In this document: piece by piece, positions 33,189 to 44,145 of the stretch
Position numbering within the stretch: the stretch's first letter is position 1
How the letters are laid out: each line of letters opens with the position of its first letter
Source: Brachyhypopomus gauderio
Taxonomy: Eukaryota; Chordata; Actinopteri; Gymnotiformes; Hypopomidae
Direction of reading: 5' to 3'
NCBI RefSeq assembly: GCF_052324685.1
Contig: NC_135219.1
Span: forward strand, 25,473,032 to 25,537,031
Length of the DNA stretch: 64,000 nucleotides
Notes under the pieces: generated by a model
Seen by the model: only the letters and a program-made list of their open reading frames with translations
What the model was told of the DNA's origin: nothing
Databases searched by the model: none
Translations under genes and position numbers: made by a program

Positions 33189-34963
33189 CCTATGCAGAAG
33201 CGCCCCCTAGTGGGCCCGCCGGCGGGCCCAGCTCCTTTACGGCGATATAAAACATATTAAACATTAATGAATCTCCGAACAAAAGCGCTTAAATCAAAAT
33301 TTCCTATCCCATCTACATGCCTACCGAGTTTCAGCCGTCTACGTGCAGCCGATCGCGAGATATCCGGCTTTGAAGTTGACCACAAAAGTGCACCCCGCGA
33401 GGGGGTCTCCCGACATATCCGTTTACAAAACATATTTATGTTGTGAAATGTCTTAATGTTTTGTCACCTAAAAATCGTTTACTAATAAGGCTTTAATTTA
33501 AGACCTTAACAGCGTAGATCCGTTGTGGTTAAGTACCTTAAAAAGCTTGCTCACCTCACTGCAAAATTTTCCAAAATCCGCTTCCTGAATGAGACACTCC
33601 GACAAATCTGCCCCCTAAGCGTCACAGAAGCATTCTTAACGCTGATTTGACCCCTCATTACAAAGCTGCAGCGGTTCTGCTTTGATTTGAGTGGTTTTTA
33701 TTGGTCTAAAGTGGGGTAGTGACTTTGAATGACAGGTTTTACAACCTCTCCCACGGCGAGGTGCGAAGGGGAGGGGGGGAGGGTGAACCAATAAGCCCAC
33801 AGAGACAAGCTGGAGCCTCAGAAGTGATTGAAAGCTGTTCTAACCAATAGTGTACATCCTTCCGAAGCTAACCAGCCCTCATATGACATGATTGGTCAAG
33901 TATATTTTTAAATTGAGCCCTCGGAAACTGGCGCTTCATTTCCAATTTCGGCCGCTAGCATAGCAACATAAGCTAACCCTTTGCTAACCTAAGCTAAGCT
34001 CCCCAGAACACACTGTTCGGCGAAACTGAAGCAGCCATGGATTATTTTGTTCGTTTTTATGCGAATTGTGGATACTTTTGAACATAAACGGATTACTTTG
34101 TGTGGAATATATGAGCAATTTTCGGAATTTTCGCCAACCCGGAAGTGAGACGGTACACCGGCTACGACGCGATTCTACGTACTGTGAGTAACAATGGATA
34201 ATTTTTCATAAGCGATATTGTACAAAATATATATTCTAATACTAAACATTAACTAAGCGTTAGATTATAAACAGTTTTAGAGCGTTTGAGTGCTGCAGCA
34301 CTCTGTATCGTGTCGGATGCTACCGGAATTGGCTACGGTAACCTAGCTTATGCTGTCGGACTATATTGGACATAAATATGATATCATAACGTTCATATTT
34401 GGACATGAAATTTAGTCATTGGAATTTTCTGGTCTTGCTGTAATATGTGCAGCATTGTTGTTTGTCGTAGCTCCTCGGTTTCGTGTAAGGAATTTGTTGG
34501 CATGTTAGCTTAGTTGGCTAATGGTGTGTGTCGGGTGTGGCATATTTAGACATGGGTGTGGTGCACTTGACATACCTTGGATAAAGCTGAATAACTTTTC
34601 AATGCTTGCATGGATTTGCTCCATTTTTTCTGTGTTGTTAGAAAAGACCCTAGCGAAATTTATTGTAATTTCTGATACCACATTTGAATAACTATGTGAA
34701 TATACATTCCAGTCATGTTCAAGTTCAAGTCAGCATTTGTGACATTCCTGGCATATTAGCATCTGCAATAGAGGCTCTAAAATAAACCAAATTATGTGAA
34801 TATGATACTGAAGTGTATTAATATGTTCCCCCAACTGCCTACTTCAGTTTGAGCCATGAATGATAATTTTCCTATATGTACAACTTGAGATATCTAGTTT
34901 TAATGTGAACTATGTCAAAAATGTTAAAAATGGCCACCGGGCGTGCGAATCTGCAGTATAAGG
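33189..34963. mobile_element. 1775-bp unidentified DNA insert in Sushi pol
   Basis: It cuts the RNase H region. Its ends are imperfect inverted repeats: CCTATGCAGAAGCGCC on the left and CCTTATACTGCAGATTCGC read inward from the right, and both continue with a GTGG-containing block. TTAA adjoins the right end (34964-34967) but not the left. The ends and TTAA recall piggyBac, with one TTAA lost, but this is tentative. It contains no long reading frame, so it would be a non-autonomous element. Confidence 0.65.
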
Positions 34964-37397
34964 TTAAAGCGTCAAAAGCTGACTGCGCATGCCCAGACCA
35001 ACTAAGCCTTCTCGGACCCCCTCGTAATAGGGCGGTGAGCGGAGAGGCTATGGCACTATAGTTTCTAATAAACCGTCTGTAAAAATTTGCAAAACCAAGA
35101 AATCGTTGCAGATCCTTCACAGACTTAGGAGCAGGCCAATCTGCAACTGCTTGAACCTTGTGATCGTTCATAACCACCCCAGACGAACTGATAATGTACC
35201 CCAGAAAAGATACTGTGCTTAAATGAAATTCACATTTTTCAGCTTTGACGTACAGATCGTTGTCAAGAAGTCTACGGAGCACCTGCCGTACTTGGGAAAT
35301 GTGCGTTGGCAAATCTGGAGAATAAATCAAAATGTCATCTATAAAGACGATCACAAACTTCCCGAGCATATCACGAAATACGTCGTTAACAAAAGACTGG
35401 AAAACAGACGGTGCGTTCGACAAACCATAACTCATCACTCGGTATTCATAGTGTCCTCTTGTGGTAATAAAAGCAGTTTTCCACTCGTCCCCTGGTCTGA
35501 TACGTATCAAATTATATGCACTCCTGAGGTCGAGTTTGGTAAAATACCGTGCTCCCCTAAGTTGCTCTAATGCTACGGGAATGAGCGGTAGCGGATACGC
35601 GAACTTCTTGGTGGCATTATTTAGTACCCGATAATCGATACATGGTCGCAACCCACCGTCCTTTTTCTTTATAAAAAAAAATCCGGAAGCGACCGGGGAT
35701 TGGGACGGGCGAATAAAGCCCTGCGCAAGGGCCTCCTCAATGTAATTCCCCATAGCCTTCTCCTCCTCCTGCGTCAGAGGATAAACACGGGATTTGGGTA
35801 GCGGAACGCCATCTATAAGCTCGATCGCGCAATCATAAGGTCGGTGTGGAGGCAACTTAGTGGCGTGGATCTTACTGAATACTTCACCGAGATCCGCGTA
35901 TTCTGCTGGAATAACGGTATGTTCAGGGGATTGAGGACTTTCAACTGACGTAGCGTGAACACTTACCGATGCGTTCTTTAAACATTGTGACCGACAAAAG
36001 GGAGACCAAGACAAAATGTCACGCTCAGTCCAAGAAATAACTGGGTTATGTTTCTCTAGCCACGGCAAGCCCAAAATAATAGAAAAATCCGAAGCAGGGA
36101 GCACCAACATGGGTAGGTGCTCAAAATGCAGAAAACTTGTCTGCAGTCCAACTGGTACGGTAACGTAAGATATGGGTTCATTTCCAACCGGCAACCCATC
36201 CAATGCGCGGACTTGAAACGATTTGGGCAGGGACTCCACTTCAATGCCAAGGTGGTCCGTGATCCGTTGGCTGATGAAGTTCCCCTCAGACCCAGAATCA
36301 ATCAGGGCTGAAACAACAAGCGAGGCAGAATGGCCGTAAACCACCACAGGAATACAGAACGACTTGGAAACCAATCCATTTGTGTGAATACTCACCACAC
36401 TAGCGCGTGGAGCGGGCTCCACGCGCTGTCCAGAGGTAGGTGCTGGATTACGCATGGGACGCCTTCCACAGTCACGCCTAACATGACCCGCTCCTCCACA
36501 GTATAAGCATAGCCCCTCGTGTAGACGACGCAGACGTTCTTCAGGCGGCAAGCGGCCGGAATCGCACTGCATAGGTTCAACTGATGGGCTGACTCGGGGA
36601 GGAGGAGTGGCAGCATATTCCGGATGAGCTGAGGACAGTGGTACAGACCCACGGCGCTCATGGGTTAGAGTTCGGCGAGTCACCCTTGACCGCCGGCAGA
36701 GCAGCTGGTCTAAGCGGATTGTCATAGCAATAAGTTGATCTAAGGTGGATTCATCATCTCGACAAGCAAGTTCAGTAAGAATCTCAGGATTCAGACCATT
36801 ACGGTAGACGTTTTTAAGGGCCGGCTCATTCCATCCGCTCCCAGCTGCGATGGTACGAAATTCGAGAGCGTAGGCAGCTGCGGTACGGGAACCTTGCTTG
36901 AGCCTTAGTAACAGCTCACCCTCCGACATTCCACTGTTAGTAAACTCAAAAACCCGGCGAAAGGTTGACAAGAATTCAGCGTATGACTTTGTATGCAAAT
37001 CCTCCCAAACCGCTGTAGCCCAATCCAACGCCTTGCCGGACAAGCGGGACACCACGAAGGCGATCTTAGACCGATCTGAACTAGGTTGAGTGCTCTCGAA
37101 ATAAACGGAGCACTGGAGCAAAAAACCCTTACATTTATCTGGATCTCCCTCAAATATCTCGGGCTTACTCACTGGGTAATAGTCCATGCCCATCTCCGCA
37201 GGCGGTACCAGACCGCGAACAGACAGGTGGGCAAGATTTTCACTTAGTTGAGCCAGTTGTTCCTGCTGGGTGCTTTGTTGATGTATAAGTTCGGAAACGG
37301 ACTGTGACACTTCTTGTATAAGTTGTTGATGGTGGCCCAGCAACTGTCCCTGGCTAGCCAGGGCAGTAGTTACAGGCTCTGACTCTGCTGTCTGCAT
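34964..37397 (-). CDS. Sushi gag-pol, first part: Gag, protease, RT, start of RNase H
   Basis: A single frame on the minus strand starts at ATG 37397. The capsid-like region comes first. The zinc knuckle CLYCGGAGHVRRDC has the CX2CX4HX4C form. The protease has LIDSGSEGNFI. RT has the FIDDILIYS catalytic block near 35340-35370. The frame runs through the start of RNase H (FLGFANFYRRFIRNYS, then AFDAL) and is then interrupted by foreign sequence at 34963. Gag and Pol are fused in one frame with no stop, as is usual for this group. No frame errors were seen, consistent with a young copy. Confidence 0.9.
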
Positions 37398-37405
37398 AGT
37401 GAAAG

Positions 37406-37417
37406 GCTCCGTATTTC
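37406..37417 (-). other. Self-priming primer binding site
   Basis: Directly after the 5' LTR the minus strand reads GAAATACGGAGC. Its first residues do not begin TGG, so it does not match a tRNA 3' end. It is complementary to GCTCCGTATTT, predicted at the very 5' end of the element's own RNA (37629-37639). This is the Tf1/sushi self-priming arrangement. Confidence 0.7.
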
Positions 37418-37819
37418 TGTCACGACCAGACAGATGAGCAGACACTTGCAGAATGATAACAGGATTTATTTTAACAGAAGCTTACCCACGACAGGGTCGA
37501 GAAACCGTACATAACGAAGAATAAATCCTGGAAAAGAACCGATCACCAAACTGAGGACTGACAATTACGGATCCAAAAAACCACAGCGATAAGCACCCGG
37601 AATACAGCGACGCATGCATGAAAACAAATACGGAGCAATGAGTTCCTACTTGTTCCCACTATTTATAGGGAGGGGGACAGGTGCTTCCCATCAGTGCAAT
37701 TGTTGGTCTGAACGCTGGGGGTCACATGAGCCCCCGCGGTATTCTGGGTACCGGAGTTCCGTTCGTCCGGTGTGGCAGGCACAGATATAACCGGACAGGT
37801 CGGTATCACGGGCCTGACA
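37418..37819 (-). repeat. Sushi element 5' LTR
   Basis: This is the promoter LTR for the minus-strand element. CTATAAATA on the minus strand (about 37661-37669) is a clear TATA box. Transcription would start about 30 bases downstream, near 37635, at GCTCCGTATTT. Confidence 0.95.
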
Positions 37820-40800
37820 TGCACATAAGTAGTCCATGTGTTTTGTGTTAAAAGTAGTAACCATTTCAGCAGTCAACAAAGAAACACCTAATAAATACCT
37901 GATTATGTGATCTTTCTTTTCTACAGACACCCTTCCAGTGTATCCACAGTTTAGAATTTCATCAGTATGTTCACCGAGCTCATCATCAGTTGCACTGCTA
38001 ATCTGAAAACACAATATTGAATTGAATTATTTAAATTTCCACTTCTTAAGAAGACTGTCCAAAATAAGGTTGTCCAAAAATGTGGATCTGGTCCCCTAAA
38101 TCAGCAATGTCAATATATACAGTGGAAAGACATTATTACAATATTATGAGGAAAACATTTGTTAGAGAAATGAGTACACTGGATTAGACGACGGTAACAT
38201 CCACAATATCAGAATAGTGTACTAGTGTTTCAATGTTACATTTGAGAAATTATTGTGCACGGTCACGGATCACAGTACAAGAGCAGAAATTACCCAAACA
38301 GACATTAACCCAATATAACTAATAACAAAACAAAAAATACTTCAAATGAAACTGAAGACACCTTTACTTGTAGACTAATAAGTGCATAATCATAGTTACT
38401 TTTCAGTACCCGCCTGATTTCATAATTTTTTTACCGTCTCAATAAGAAGCGACAGTTCCCGATCAGTGACATCAGTAGCTGACACCTGAATGCTGTCAGA
38501 ATCACCAGAACAGAGATATCTGAAGCACCATTCACGCATAAAGGCTGGTGGAGGTCCCCCTTGCACCAAGCTAGCTGCCATGATTTCTCCAGCACTCCTA
38601 ATAAGATAAAATCAAATAGTATAATGTATTTAAATATATTTTAGGTTATTTCCTCAATACATATAAAATAACCAGAACTACTGATTAGACTCACCTGAAG
38701 TAGTTTTGATCCAAACTGTTCAGACAGTAAAGAGGATTTTTTCCTTTTTTGTCTGCACTACAGACAAAGAGCTTTCTCTCAATCTCTGCAAGCATTTCTA
38801 GAAAACAGCTAAATTAAAAATTATAAAACTGTGATTTCACAAATTGTCTACTTTAAAATGTGTACCTTTAACACCTACTAAACCTGTTAGGAACTCTTTG
38901 CTTAAGGCACCAGTGTCAATGCCTGCTTCCCCAAAGAAGGTAACCCTTAGTCTACATTTAGGAGATGTTTTCTTCTGTGAAGAAGAGGTCAGTTCAAGAT
39001 ACACAGATGGAAAATGTGTTGGTTTCCTCCACCTGGCCACTAATCCAATTAAGTATGTCGTCAGAACTGGAAAAAAATGGAAGAAAGTTATACTGACAGC
39101 AGAGAGGTAACTAAATGAATAATGGACAACATACTTCTGAAAAGATACTTGTGGTTTTACCTCTGGAAGCAATCTATAGGGTGATCAGACATGCTAACCC
39201 CATGTTCTGCAGTTCTACAGACAAAAATACAACTCCCCTTAATGAATAAGAGTGTTAACAAAATATATTTATAAAGTTTAGTAGCATTTTATGATGCAAG
39301 CTCCTTTTGATATGAGGAAATTAAAATTAACTCATATACATATATAGACCGCAGTCATGAAATCAAGGTAATGGTGACATTTTTTTACCGTAATCCACAG
39401 TCAGATGCATGTACTTCAATGACATCAACATTAAATACTTTTTTGCACATCGGACACTCAGCAGTCTGGCAAAAGAATTGTAACAAAACAACAACAAAAG
39501 AAACAATATTATAATTTAGTTTTGTAGTTTTAAAACACTTATCAGGACATTTGTACAAAACGTCTTACCATCTCCCTCTGGATGTCCAGGTCATTTGAGA
39601 CTGAATCTTCTTTGGGCATTTGTTCAAATTCCTTTGCTTCTGGTGGCAATGCAGTACTGTCAATTTCTTCTTGTAAAGGAGCAATGTACATGATACATTT
39701 GCCATTCCCACTAATTGCTTTTAACTGTTGCCCACTGTATCCATCTGAATCAGGAGGAAAGACAAGCAATTTGCGTTGTCCCCCTCCACCTAAAATGGAA
39801 AAAAATATCTTAATTATTGATAAATATTCAATAAAAAAATATGAGATCTACAAAACAGCCACATTTGAATTCGGCATTAATTATAGGGAGCCCACTTACC
39901 TGTAGACTTGTGCAATAACCAGCCACCAGAGATATTTGTAAGCTTTGGATATGCTTTCACAAGCAAATCTGTCAACTTGAGTGACACAGAAGAGTTTACA
40001 CAATTTAGAAATTTGAACAAATATTAACATATGGTTTAACAGACATGCAATGCAGTTATCAATTACATACATCACATATTCCCAATTCAACAGCCTGACT
40101 GCATCTCATTAAAGGTTTGCTCAGCATAGTGTTATGATCGTCTTAACTGGTGGTGTGTTCAATGTGATGCTCAATACTGGAGCAGTCTTGCAGAGCATAT
40201 AGTCTAACAAAAAATGTGGTTAATAAATGTGTATGAAATATACCACGTTATATTTTACATTACATTTATTTCATTTTGACAGCAAACTGGGGAAAGTAGC
40301 AAATACTATCATATATCTGAATGAGTGATGTTTTCATCTATAGTTAATGATCGTTTCCCAAGTCCAGCCAGCATAAGTCGTAATTCTAGTTCTCCTTTGG
40401 GAGTTTTCCCACGCTGTTTGTCAAGTAGGAAAAAGTTGACCAAAAAGCTTTTCTTTTGACGTGTATATGGTGCAAAACGTCTTTTCCCCCTGACCTCTTT
40501 GCGGAAAAATCCAGGAAAAGACCTAAAAACATGACTGGGTTAGAGTACTGGAACTGTAAAGTAACACAAAAACAGCCTACTTGCCTGTCACATACCTTTC
40601 CATTTCTTGTTGTACTGACTGGCTGCGGTGACTGGACTGGGCCTTTTCTGTCTGTGCTCCCTGTCCACAACCTGGATCTGCCCTACCCTGCCTGGCTGGC
40701 CTGACATTTCCTGCTGAGCTTAAACTGTTGTTCAGTATTGTAACAAGATTTTGAGCAGTGCTGATGATGTCTGCTAAAGGGACCTGACAAACAAACATTT

Positions 40801-40852
40801 TCATACCAAGAACAGATGAATGAAGTCTTCTCCAATAGCATGTGCGGAGCCA

Positions 40853-41643
40853 CCTCGATTAGATCATTTTTGACGCGCGTTGCGACGCGTCAAGTTTAAA
40901 CCTAGCTTGAGTGAACCATAATCTTGAAGCTAGCATAACGTTAAAGCCATACACGAATAAGAAAGCAACATTGTCGTAGCGGTGGGAAAAGCAAAAAGGA
41001 AGAAGTGAAGCAGTAAAAAGTGATTCGTGAAGCCCATTACTACTAAAAGATCGCATCTAGGAGAATCTCAAAGGGCACCATTGCGGTTAGCCCGCGCCAT
41101 ATAACAGCATTGTTCCTTAAAGATTGTGAGAAACACATAGTATATTAAACCACGAAGACCTAACAAAAGCGTTTGAAACTATTTGAAACAAATAATTGTA
41201 AAACAATTTAGCTTAGACGAGGAAAGAATTTAAGCTGTACCTGATTTGAGCTCCCGCTGCTTGCATCAGCCATCTTTCTACCCGCCAACAGTTGAAAGCT
41301 GGACGCGGCTGAGGACGCATGCGCATTGTGACGAATCGATTGCTCTTGTACTCGATGCATTTCGGCTGTGCCCCAAATGACGTATTTTTGACAGTCGTTT
41401 TTCACCTTTGGATTCGTAATCATAACTAAGAGGTCGTACCCGTAAAAATTCTAGTCGTATGCATAAGTTGTAGATTTTGTAGTTGTATTCTCACAAAACA
41501 CACACAGTGTTACGACATGTTTTTATGCATGGCTTATTCTGTACGTGAATATATAAATACAGATTTTTGTGTACAACAAATGTATTTACGTACGTGTTTT
41601 GCTGAGTATGTGCACGTTTTTTTGACAGTGCTCTTACTTCATA
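40853..41643 (-). repeat. Right inverted arm, with promoter and first exon
   Basis: This is the mirror copy of 23830-24630, with the same NRF1-type and YY1-like motifs. The start codon is at 41273-41271 on the minus strand and the donor follows 41241. A 213-base stretch around the first exon is identical between the arms. Differences are limited to a few substitutions near the outer end and a short insertion in the left arm near 24595. Confidence 0.9.
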
Positions 41644-41649
41644 GGGGTC

Positions 41650-41880
41650 ACCTGTCATTCTTGCCCCGTGCTCCGGCTCCCGTGTCTGTCAGTTCTAGTC
41701 TTCCCCAGTGTCCCATGACCCACTGTCCTGTGTCTCTGACGCATCCTGTTCTGTCCTGTCTTGAGTCCGCCATCTCCACCCCTCGCTGCGCCCGTTGGAT
41801 CCCCACTGTGTCCTAGTGCCTTGTCTTCCCTTTTGTCGGTTCTTGTGTGCTCCAGTGTGGCAAGCTTAGAGGGGAGGCTC
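41650..41880 (+). other. Internal 3' region and polypurine tract of an LTR element
   Basis: A C/T-rich stretch continues the minisatellite at 23715-23829 beyond the transposon. It ends in AGAGGGGAGGCTC, a polypurine-like tract just before TGTTACG, where an LTR appears to begin. No coding frame could be assigned. Confidence 0.45.
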
Positions 41881-42515
41881 TGTTACGTCTAGCTCCGCCC
41901 TACTCTACCAGCTGTCACTCTCTGTCATCCTGGTCCGTGTGTAAGTGTTTTCCCTAACCTAGTCCTGCCTTGTTTCTATGGTTTCCATTTTCATTGTCTG
42001 TCACGCTCCTGTACCGTGTTTCCTTGATTATTGTTCCCACCTGTGTCTTGTTAAGTTCTTGGTGTTTCAGTTATTTATTCTCCATCGTGTCTAGTCTCCC
42101 TTGTCGGTCTTTGTCTCTGATTCTCTGCATGTTCCACTTGTGGTTCCCCTCGCCCTCTGTTGGCTTAGCTTCCCTCATCCCGGTTTGTTCTCTGTTCCTT
42201 GTTGCGTTGTGATATGTGTATGTTCGCTGCCTGCTTATTCCCTATTTTAGATCTTAGGTTGTCCGTGTATTAGTTCTATGCTATCAGTTTATTCGTTGGT
42301 TTTCTGGTCTCCCTGTTTTCCCATTGCTCTGATAGTGTCATGTTATTGAATTCCTTGTGCCTATATTTTAGTTTCTCTTGTTATGTGGTTTTTCCGTGTT
42401 CCTTGTATTAATTCTGTTCCATCGCTCCCACCCGCATTACACTTAGTGTTAATAATATTTGTAGTTGCCATCTTTGTTAGTTTGTTAGTGTTTCTGTTCC
42501 CTGTTGTATTTACTG

Positions 42516-42675
42516 TGTGACGGGCAGGGAGCGTGAAATAAAATGGAAGCGATCACGCCAAGTCTCAGGGAAAAATGAGGGTTTAATGAAAAAAGTGCGC
42601 ACAACACAACACAACAACAAGACAACTGCCGCTGTAGACGGAGGCGACCAGTAGGGGGCCCGCCATACCGTGACA
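42516..42675. mobile_element. 160-bp solo LTR
   Basis: It starts TGTGACGGGCAG and ends ATACCGTGACA, flanked by the 5-bp direct repeat TACTG (42511-42515 and 42676-42680). A TG...CA unit with a 5-bp duplication and no coding content is a solo LTR, possibly of a terminal-repeat-in-miniature element given its small size. Confidence 0.75.
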
Positions 42676-42703
42676 TACTGTGTCTTTGTGTGTGAGCCCC
42701 TTA

Positions 42704-43301
42704 TGCCCGATTCACACTACACGATTTTAGGCTGGTTTTTCAGTCGCCGACAGTCGCCGACTGTTTTTTTTGTAGATCGCCGACAGAAACTGTGGTCGGA
42801 GGCAAATCGGCGATCACTCGGTGCTCGCTCAGTCGTGTAGTGTGAACTGCTGAAAGACGCTCGCCGAACCGTCGCCGACTCATCGCAGACGACCGGCAGA
42901 TATCTAGCATGTTTAATATCTAGCATGTTTAATATCTAGCATGGTTAATATCTAGCCCAGTCGGCGACTGAGATATAATTCTGACAACTTGGGACTATGG
43001 AGTGTTTAAACAGTAAAACAAAAATAATAACGAAAATGTGGAGTACATGTACATTGTTTTTTTCTTCTACGTGGTGTTGCTGGTTCTCGTGTGAGTTTCG
43101 TTTTCGTGTTCTCGTGTTTTTGGACGGCAGCCAGATGAGTCGGCGATTCCCCAGTCGTGTAATTCGTGAGCCCACGTCGCCGATCAGTCACGTAGTGTGA
43201 AAGCCACAACTGAAAGACTCGCGATTACAGCACAACCAGTCATGTAGTGCAAACGGCACAAAAACCTGACGACTGAAAAGTCGTGTAGTGTGAACCTGGC
43301 A
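42704..43301. mobile_element. PIF/Harbinger MITE, 598 bp
   Basis: The ends TGCCCGATTCACACTACACG and TGCCAGGTTCACACTACACG (inward) are inverted repeats. They are flanked by TTA at 42701-42703 and 43302-43304. The TWA target and CAGTCG-rich inner repeats fit a Harbinger-derived MITE. The interior repeats 'gtttaatatctagcat' about three times at 42900-42955. Confidence 0.85.
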
Positions 43302-43463
43302 TTAGTTGCATGTGTTCCCCTTTACTTGGTTTTAGTTTAGTTGTTGTCTCATCTCTTTAATAAACTCCAACTCTAAAATCCTGTTGTGTCACGCCTGCTC
43401 TGCCCGAACATAACACAAGGTCAATCAACTCTGAGTAGGTTAACCCTGACAGCGCGTCCAAGT

Positions 43464-44137
43464 CAGTGACTGTATATATAATGGACGGTACGTCGCCGTT
43501 GACTCCCATTGTGAACTTTTGAAGCCACCAAGATGGCCGCACGGACACTGCCATCTTGGATACGCTTGTGCAGTAGATGAAAATTGGAGTCAGAGCATGC
43601 GCATTAGAACCGGTAGGCAGGACAGTATCTCCGCCAGAGACCGTATCTCCGCCCCGACATTCGTTAGGATACGCCCACCAATATAGACACTTTTGACGTT
43701 TTACAAAATAAACAAAGGTAAAAGGTTTTAATACTGCTGTCGAGAGTTTTGCTGTCGAGAGTTTTGATGTTGAGCGCAATCACGTTTGAGCGTCTGGTAC
43801 TAGATGTAAACCAACGCAGCTATTAACTGTCAATCACCTTATTGCCACACCCCTTTAAATAACACTTAATAACTTCTATAAAATCTGTTTATCGTAGAGA
43901 AAAACACTGGGAGATATACTAACGCAATGGGGTGTTATAGAATTGACAAAATATAATTGCTCAAAAAACGTATTTTACATGTAATAAAAATTCAAAGTTT
44001 CTCGTCCGGCCCGTTCACTTACATGGGAATGGGCGGGGTTAAAAGTTGTACTGCAGCCAGCCACTAGAGGGCAGCTGACACACGGAGGCTTCACTTTTCA
44101 CTCGTGTCGTCCAGTCCACTTATATATACGGTCTCTG
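43464..44137. mobile_element. hAT MITE, 674 bp
   Basis: The ends CAGTGACTGTATATATAATG and CAGAGACCGTATATATAAGT (inward) are inverted repeats, flanked by the 8-bp direct repeat GTCCAAGT at 43456-43463 and 44138-44145. No transposase is present. Confidence 0.9.
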
Positions 44138-44145
44138 GTCCAAGT

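Larger units (their letters stand above)
30722..37819 (-). mobile_element. Sushi-type chromodomain Ty3/Gypsy element
   Basis: It is a full-length minus-strand copy between the direct repeats TGCAC (30717-30721 and 37820-37824), with two 402-bp LTRs that differ at only about three sites. It lies in an intron of the HECT gene. Gene order is gag zinc knuckle, protease, RT, RNase H, integrase, chromodomain. A 1775-bp foreign segment splits pol. The self-complementary primer site and chromodomain place it in the Tf1/sushi group. Confidence 0.95.
29696..41273 (-). pseudogene. HECT-type E3 ubiquitin ligase gene of the transposon (spliced, degraded)
   Basis: On the minus strand the first exon (41273-41241) encodes the same 11 residues as the integrase gene. 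Later exons include 40783-40596, 40522-40317, several short ones to 39568, a zinc-finger exon 39465-39389 (CPMCKK...H...C, UBZ-like), HECT exons near 39070-38882 (VTFFGEAGIDTGALSKEF), 38800-38700, 38600-38434 and 38002-37893. After the Sushi element come 30720-30490, 30176-30054 and the last exon to 29696. The last exon holds the catalytic-Cys region SACSRTITFPSAH. Damage: a stop plus a frame-changing gap near 38985-39010, and a donor reading AT instead of GT after 40317. It resembles fish 'G2/M phase-specific E3 ligase-like' proteins and would ligate ubiquitin. Confidence 0.78.
23830..41643. mobile_element. 17.8-kb two-gene DNA transposon with long inverted arms (IS3EU-like): integrase plus HECT ligase
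   Basis: It starts TATGGAGTAAGAGCACTG and ends with the inverse of TATGAAGTAAGAGCACTG. Inverted arms of about 0.8 kb differ at only a handful of sites. The 6-bp direct repeat GGGGTC flanks it at 23824-23829 and 41644-41649, and the split minisatellite unit confirms the empty site. Inside, an integrase-like DDE gene (plus strand) and a HECT E3 ligase gene (minus strand) converge, with 3' ends about 220 bp apart. Later insertions, a LINE (25230-27859) and a Sushi/Gypsy element (30722-37819), account for roughly 9.7 kb, leaving an original of about 8.1 kb. The 6-bp duplication and TAT...ATA ends fit the IS3EU superfamily as I remember it. Confidence 0.85.
41881..43413 (+). repeat. LTR carrying two nested insertions
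   Basis: It runs from TGTTACGTCTAGCTCCGCCC to CATAACA, with AATAAA at about 43360. A 160-bp solo LTR (42516-42675) and a Harbinger MITE (42704-43301) sit inside. Without them it is about 770 bp. No flanking duplication is seen on the two sides, as expected if it is the 3' LTR of an element whose interior lies to its left. Boundaries are approximate. Confidence 0.55.
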
